A stretch of 64,000 bases of DNA from Fragilariopsis cylindrus CCMP1102 (taxonomy: Eukaryota > Bacillariophyta > Bacillariophyceae > Bacillariales > Bacillariaceae), in assembly GCA_900095095.1 (NCBI GenBank), contig FMBT01000342.1, positions 221,302 to 285,301 of the forward strand, read 5' to 3'. Positions 60,210 to 64,000 of the stretch are shown piece after piece. Below the pieces are notes generated by a model. It did no database searches, was not told the origin of the DNA, and worked only from the letters and a program-made list of their open reading frames with translations. Positions within the stretch are counted from its first letter, which is position 1, and the number at the start of each line of letters is the position of its first letter. The position numbers and the translations under genes are program-made.

Positions 60210-60510
60210 GAGAAAGCATTTTTCAGTATTCATAGTAGCACACGGATTCGAAGCCCAAATTCCCCTCAAAAAGGGAAATTTGACGCCGGACCCCAGCGCC
60301 ACCATAGTTCACCTATGATTCAGTCCCGAGTCGTTTCACGACCCAACAATCAACCATAGGAAGAATCGGAAGGACTGTCTGCTCCAGAAGAGAGTAGACC
60401 CATAGATCTGTGTTACGACATTGGTAAAATATAACAAGGAATGAATCACGAGCGGATTGTCTGGTACCTAACTTAGGCTAAATTATTTGGTCTTTGTGTC
60501 ACTAATTTAG
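60210..60510 (+). repeat. Split direct repeat B1
   Basis: Starts GAGAAAGCATTTTTCAG and ends GTGTCACTAATTTAG, then joins A2 without a gap. It differs from B2 mainly by one-base length changes in short runs. Confidence 0.93.
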
Positions 60511-60690
60511 TTGACACGCAGGTCCAGCAAGTGCAGTGATGAATTCGGCCTCCTGCGCGTACAACCTACAGCGCAAGGAAGGCGGAGGCAGAGTGAAATA
60601 GTATACACCTATTACACTCTCATTCTTTGTCAGATTTGACCTATGTCGTCGAAAAGACTCGACTGAAGTAACCTTACTGTATATGCTTTC
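60511..60690 (+). repeat. Split direct repeat A2
   Basis: Second copy of A1, 180 bp, ending ATATGCTTTC. A 22-bp spacer separates it from B2. Confidence 0.93.
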
Positions 60691-60712
60691 CCACAACCAA
60701 ACCTCACTCCTA

Positions 60713-61008
60713 GAGAAAGCATTTTTCAGTATTCATAGTAGCACACGGATTCGAAGCCAAATTCCCCTCAAAAAGGGAAATTTGACGCCGGACCCCAGCG
60801 CCACCATAGTTCACCTATGATTCAGTCCCGAGTCGTTTCACGACCAACAACAAACCATAGGAAGAATCGGAAGACTGTCTGCTCCAGAAGAGAGTAGACC
60901 CATAGATCTGTGTTTACGACATGGTAAAATATAACAAGGAATGAATCACGAGCGGATTGTCTGGTACCTAACTTAGGCTAAATTATTGGTCTTTGTGTCA
61001 CTAATTAG
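60713..61008 (+). repeat. Split direct repeat B2, right end of DIRS-type element
   Basis: Second copy of B, ending GTGTCACTAATTAG, followed by host sequence TTAATTAAATTAAAC. Confidence 0.92.
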
Positions 61009-61157
61009 TTAATTAAATTAAACAAAAAAGGATCTAGATCTAGAAGAACGGCGGACAGACGTCGTCACGGCAAAATTAGAATTTCGACATTTCGACATTC
61101 CGATCAAATCACATTCTAAAGTTCGAACGAACGATAAGAACAACAAATTGGTTGACG

Positions 61158-62294
61158 ATGGACTTAAAGAATGATATGCAAACGAAAACAAGAAGAAAAA
61201 TCAATAGCAGCAGCAATAAAATGACCTTACATCTGATGACTTTACCAATGCTGGTACTAGTATTTGCACTCAGCTGTGTTCACAACCACCACGGAATAAT
61301 AGTCGAGGGATTTTCTTCTGTTGCGACAACCGTGGGAAAGCTATCCGTTCCGCTTCCTATTACGACGATACGGCGGTGCCGACGTAGTAGTTGTCGATCT
61401 TCATCTTTTCCATCATCATCATCATCATCATCAAAAATGCACATGTTCCCTCCTGATACAGCAATCGAAATATTTGATGGGACAACACAAATGATGACGT
61501 CGGCTGCTGCTGAAATTATCGATCCAATGGCGGTGGCGCAGCATATAATGATGAATACACCAACGACACTACATGTATCTGTAGTGGAAGTATTTGATGG
61601 TAGCTCAATAGTCGATCCCGTCGTTATTTCTACTAGTTTTTGGAGTGCTCTACAAAGACAAATTTTATCTGTCATTATTGGTCAAATTTTTGCTGCTATT
61701 GTATTTGCAATTCTTGCATCCGTTTTGGCTCCTCAAATTTCATCATTTCGGGATTTTATCTTATCAAAATTTACTACTACCAATAAAAATGAAAGCAGCA
61801 CTAGTAGCAGCGGTAGTGGTGCATTATCTACCCCCAAACCATTCATCAAAGCAGATTCAATCATTGTCCGACCGGAACCAGATTTTGGAAAACTTATTAT
61901 ATGTTTATTGATTGACCTTGTTGGAGTTTCATCGGAAGCGGTACCTATCCTTGGTGAACTTACTGATATAGTATCTGCACCGATTTCTGCTGCAATATTA
62001 CAGAATTTATTTCCTGGCAGCAATAAATTTGTTTTCCTTTTTGAATTAACAGAAGAGATATTACCGTTTACAGATATTATTCCCTTCGCTACTATTTGTT
62101 GGGTAATTGATACATACTATCCTGATTCGTCTGTTGCGGACATATTTCAGCTTGGAAAGAATTACATCGACGCTCTAGAAACGACAACAACAACAACAAC
62201 GGCAGCGACATCAAAGCAGCAGAATAAATTCAATTCGGTTGTTGACACTACTGCAGAAACAATTGATTCGTCAAGGGAGTCGAAAGGTAGATAA
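61158..62294 (+). CDS. Predicted plastid membrane protein, unnamed conserved family
   Basis: 378 residues from the first ATG (61158). A hydrophobic signal segment ('MLVLVFALSCVH') is followed by 'IIVEGFSSVATT', an ASAFAP-like motif with Phe, and a Ser/Arg-rich transit region, indicating a plastid precursor. The mature part has membrane helices around 'ILSVIIGQIFAAIVFAILAS' and a C-terminal conserved block: 'CLLIDLVGVSSEAVPILGE', 'SAPISAAILQNLFPGS' and 'ELTEEILPFTDIIPFATIC'. This block recalls uncharacterised chloroplast membrane proteins of plants; no function is assigned. Intact frame, single exon. It starts 150 bp right of the DIRS-type element's end. Confidence 0.65.
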   Translation: MDLKNDMQTKTRRKINSSSNKMTLHLMTLPMLVLVFALSCVHNHHGIIVEGFSSVATTVGKLSVPLPITTIRRCRRSSCRSSSFPSSSSSSSKMHMFPPDTAIEIFDGTTQMMTSAAAEIIDPMAVAQHIMMNTPTTLHVSVVEVFDGSSIVDPVVISTSFWSALQRQILSVIIGQIFAAIVFAILASVLAPQISSFRDFILSKFTTTNKNESSTSSSGSGALSTPKPFIKADSIIVRPEPDFGKLIICLLIDLVGVSSEAVPILGELTDIVSAPISAAILQNLFPGSNKFVFLFELTEEILPFTDIIPFATICWVIDTYYPDSSVADIFQLGKNYIDALETTTTTTTAATSKQQNKFNSVVDTTAETIDSSRESKGR

Positions 62295-62487
62295 GATCTG
62301 TACTAAAAGATAAGAAGGTGTAGGACTATATCATAGGACTAATTGAAATATTAATTATAGTTTTCGAACAGTTTTTATTTAATTATGCTTCGCCATTCGA
62401 ATATATACCGAGTTTGAGTTGAGGTTGTAGTCTACTCTATTTAATTATTTTCGAAATCTTACTAATTCATAATAATGGTAAATCATA

Positions 62488-63274
62488 TTAATTTTTTTTC
62501 TTCCCACTACTGCTGACACTTTTCCGATCTGGTACAGAATCCAGCCATTTGATAGGATGTTTATTGTACATTGGCCAATCTGGGACGCATAGCTTTAATT
62601 AAAAAAGTTTTTTTTAAAATAAAAAAGCAATTCATACCGTACAATAGAAATCGTACAAAAAATTAACAAAGAAGATTAATAAGAAAAATGAATAGAAGAA
62701 ATATTGTTAGTCCGGTATGCGGCGATGATACGATATTTTTAGTATTTTTCAATCTATTTAAAAAGAAACCAGCGAAAATCATAGACATTCATTCAAGTCG
62801 TCGATAATAGGAATAAAATGAATGGATTCGATTCGATTCAACACAGATGGAAAAGAGAACAATTGACGTACCACCGCTGATATCACCACACCGACGAGCC
62901 AAAACTTGAAAACGATGAAAAATTCTTGTCGAAAGTATCCGATCACCCTAATAGTAGTAAGGAAGTTAGTTAGTATAAATTGAATTTCAAAGGGAAAAGG
63001 AGATAAATGAAAGGAAGAAAAAAAAAGTTAAAAATGAATAGATAAGTATGTAAATGAGTATCAGCAGACAAGAAACAAATAGATATTCTATCCAATATGT
63101 TTACGTCTAAGAAAATAATGACCGAATGCTGCTATCCAGAAAACTAATTTTAATATTGTTGCTTATCCTAATTCATCGATCATGCTTAGACGCTACTTAC
63201 CATCCAACTCCCCCAAGTATAATAGTGATCCAATAGAAAAGCAGTTCGGATAATCTTTGTCCTTCGTAATCCAT
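62488..63274 (-). CDS. SPCS1: Signal peptidase complex subunit 1 (SPC12), three small exons
   Basis: SPCS1 is a two-helix ER membrane subunit of the signal peptidase complex. Exons are 63274-63201, 62947-62872 and 62592-62488, with GT-AG introns of 253 and 279 nt. Spliced, they read 'MDYEGQRLSELLFYW', a first helix to 'GGVGWVIGYF', then 'FKFWLVGVVISAV' and 'LCVPDWPMYNKHPIKW', the family's signature end, and a Lys-rich tail. The total is 84 residues, close to the roughly 90-100 of other eukaryotes. All three splice junctions restore the family sequence in frame, which supports the model strongly. The gene converges on the plastid membrane protein gene, 193 bp between stops. Confidence 0.88.
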
Positions 63275-64000
63275 TGTGAATAGTATTATATGAATGTGAA
63301 TTTGAATTTGAATTTGAATTGAGGTATGGGGGGTAGGTATAACTGCCTTTGTTGTTTCGTCGATCTTGGTCCTGTCGAGTAGTAGTATTGTCAATAATTG
63401 TTATCAATCGATCGATGCATGTTCAAATGTGCTTGAGAAGAGTCGAAGAGATGTGCGGTAAACTTAGTTAGTGAACAAAGTATTTTTGTCGTAAAAATAA
63501 TTCCCGCGTCGTCGTCTTCCACGTGGCAAAACAGCTTTTCATTCCGATGAGGATTTCCCGCACATCGTGAATCGCACATCCATCAAACACAATCATCAAT
63601 AACAAATCTTCGAATTTAAACGGCTACGTAACAGACAAGTCGAAAATGACGATGACAACAATGGATAATGTTATGATGTTGAAACTGCTAGTTATCAACT
63701 GATGAAAAAGCAAGTTACACATCTGCTTCTACTAGCAACGTACCCACAGAGAAAGTTGAAAGTAAAAACAAAACACGGTTGATATAGCTAACCTCACACA
63801 CATATGAACAAAAAAAATGTTTGTGGTGTAAGATTCTACCCCTTATTTTATCCTTTGCATTCATTCTGCTTGCTATTCGTGTAACATATTCGGAAGGATT
63901 TTCGTTGCAGCTACAAGGAAACAAAATTCCGCTGACATCAAACTTACCACCATCAATGGTAATAATGATAGTGATAATGCTGATGCTGATGATGACAACT
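63275..64000. other. Upstream flank of SPCS1 to window edge
   Basis: About 725 bp. A GAATTT/AATTT repeat lies near 63297-63320, and GATGAT-like simple sequence at the very end. Only short unconvincing ORFs. Confidence 0.5.

Larger units (their letters stand above)
44033..61008 (+). mobile_element. DIRS-order tyrosine-recombinase retrotransposon with split direct repeats
   Basis: The element is bounded by A1 (44033-44210) on the left and by B1 (60210-60510), A2 (60511-60690) and B2 (60713-61008) on the right. The order A1-ORFs-B1-A2-B2 is the split-direct-repeat layout of Ngaro/PAT-type DIRS elements. Coding content agrees: gag-like ORF1, RT with 'YIDDF' plus RNase H, an overlapping tyrosine recombinase ('HSLRAGGAT', 'GRWSSDTFLIY') instead of a DDE integrase, and a further unknown ORF. 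Without the nested copia element (46097-52748 plus one TSD copy) it is about 10.3 kb. No target duplication is apparent at the ends, as expected for recombinase-mediated insertion. It lies 110 bp upstream of the USP39 start. Confidence 0.88.

Overview
This window looks like nuclear DNA from a stramenopile alga, most likely a diatom. Three things point there. The genes carry short GT-AG introns of about 90-290 nt. At least two predicted plastid proteins have a signal peptide ending in an ASAFAP-like motif (GrpE, and the membrane protein at 61158). Several families are typical of diatoms: a TM-LRR protein with a low-complexity N-terminus, a Fic-like/RING protein, and a copia retrotransposon resembling the CoDi group. 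This identification is inference; there is no rRNA or organellar marker to prove it.

Left arm (1-43.9 kb) is gene-dense and mostly housekeeping. In order: SPF27/BCAS2 splicing factor (+), NatB auxiliary subunit NAA25 (-), TDP1 DNA-repair enzyme (-), a membrane sulfotransferase (-), a PXMP4/PMP24-like peroxisomal membrane protein (+), a GNAT/FemAB-like protein (-), an LRR membrane protein (+), a secreted LPMO-like protein (-), a proteasome beta-6-like protein (+), a Fic-like/RING protein (-), YIPF6 (+), aspartate carbamoyltransferase (-), a triple-repeat AT-hook/YWHG protein (+), PNO1 ribosome-assembly factor (-), a Ca/cNMP-type kinase (+), a Rab GTPase (-), an HRI-like eIF2alpha kinase (-), plastid GrpE (+), an unknown protein (+) and USP39/Sad1 (-). 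Neighbours show no shared pathway; they are packed head-to-head or tail-to-tail as is normal in a compact algal genome.

Middle (44.03-61.01 kb) is one large mobile-element complex. The outer element is a DIRS-order retrotransposon with a tyrosine recombinase and split direct repeats in the order A1 - ORFs - B1 - A2 - B2. It has a gag-like ORF1, an RT/RNase H ORF, an overlapping tyrosine-recombinase ORF and one further ORF of unknown function. A complete Ty1/copia element (46097-52748, 313-bp LTRs that read as identical, 5-bp target duplication ACCGA) sits inside ORF1. The base directly after its 5' LTR begins a 14-nt sequence that is the exact reverse complement of a stretch inside its own LTR, which suggests self-primed reverse transcription.

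Right arm (61.0-64 kb) holds a predicted plastid membrane protein (+) and a tiny three-exon gene for signal peptidase complex subunit 1 (-).

Caution for the reader: many otherwise well-conserved genes, and the young retrotransposon, carry one-base reading-frame breaks. The duplicated A and B repeats also differ from each other largely by one-base indels in short homopolymers. The simplest explanation is residual indel error in the assembly, not gene death, so broken genes are annotated as CDS with the break stated.
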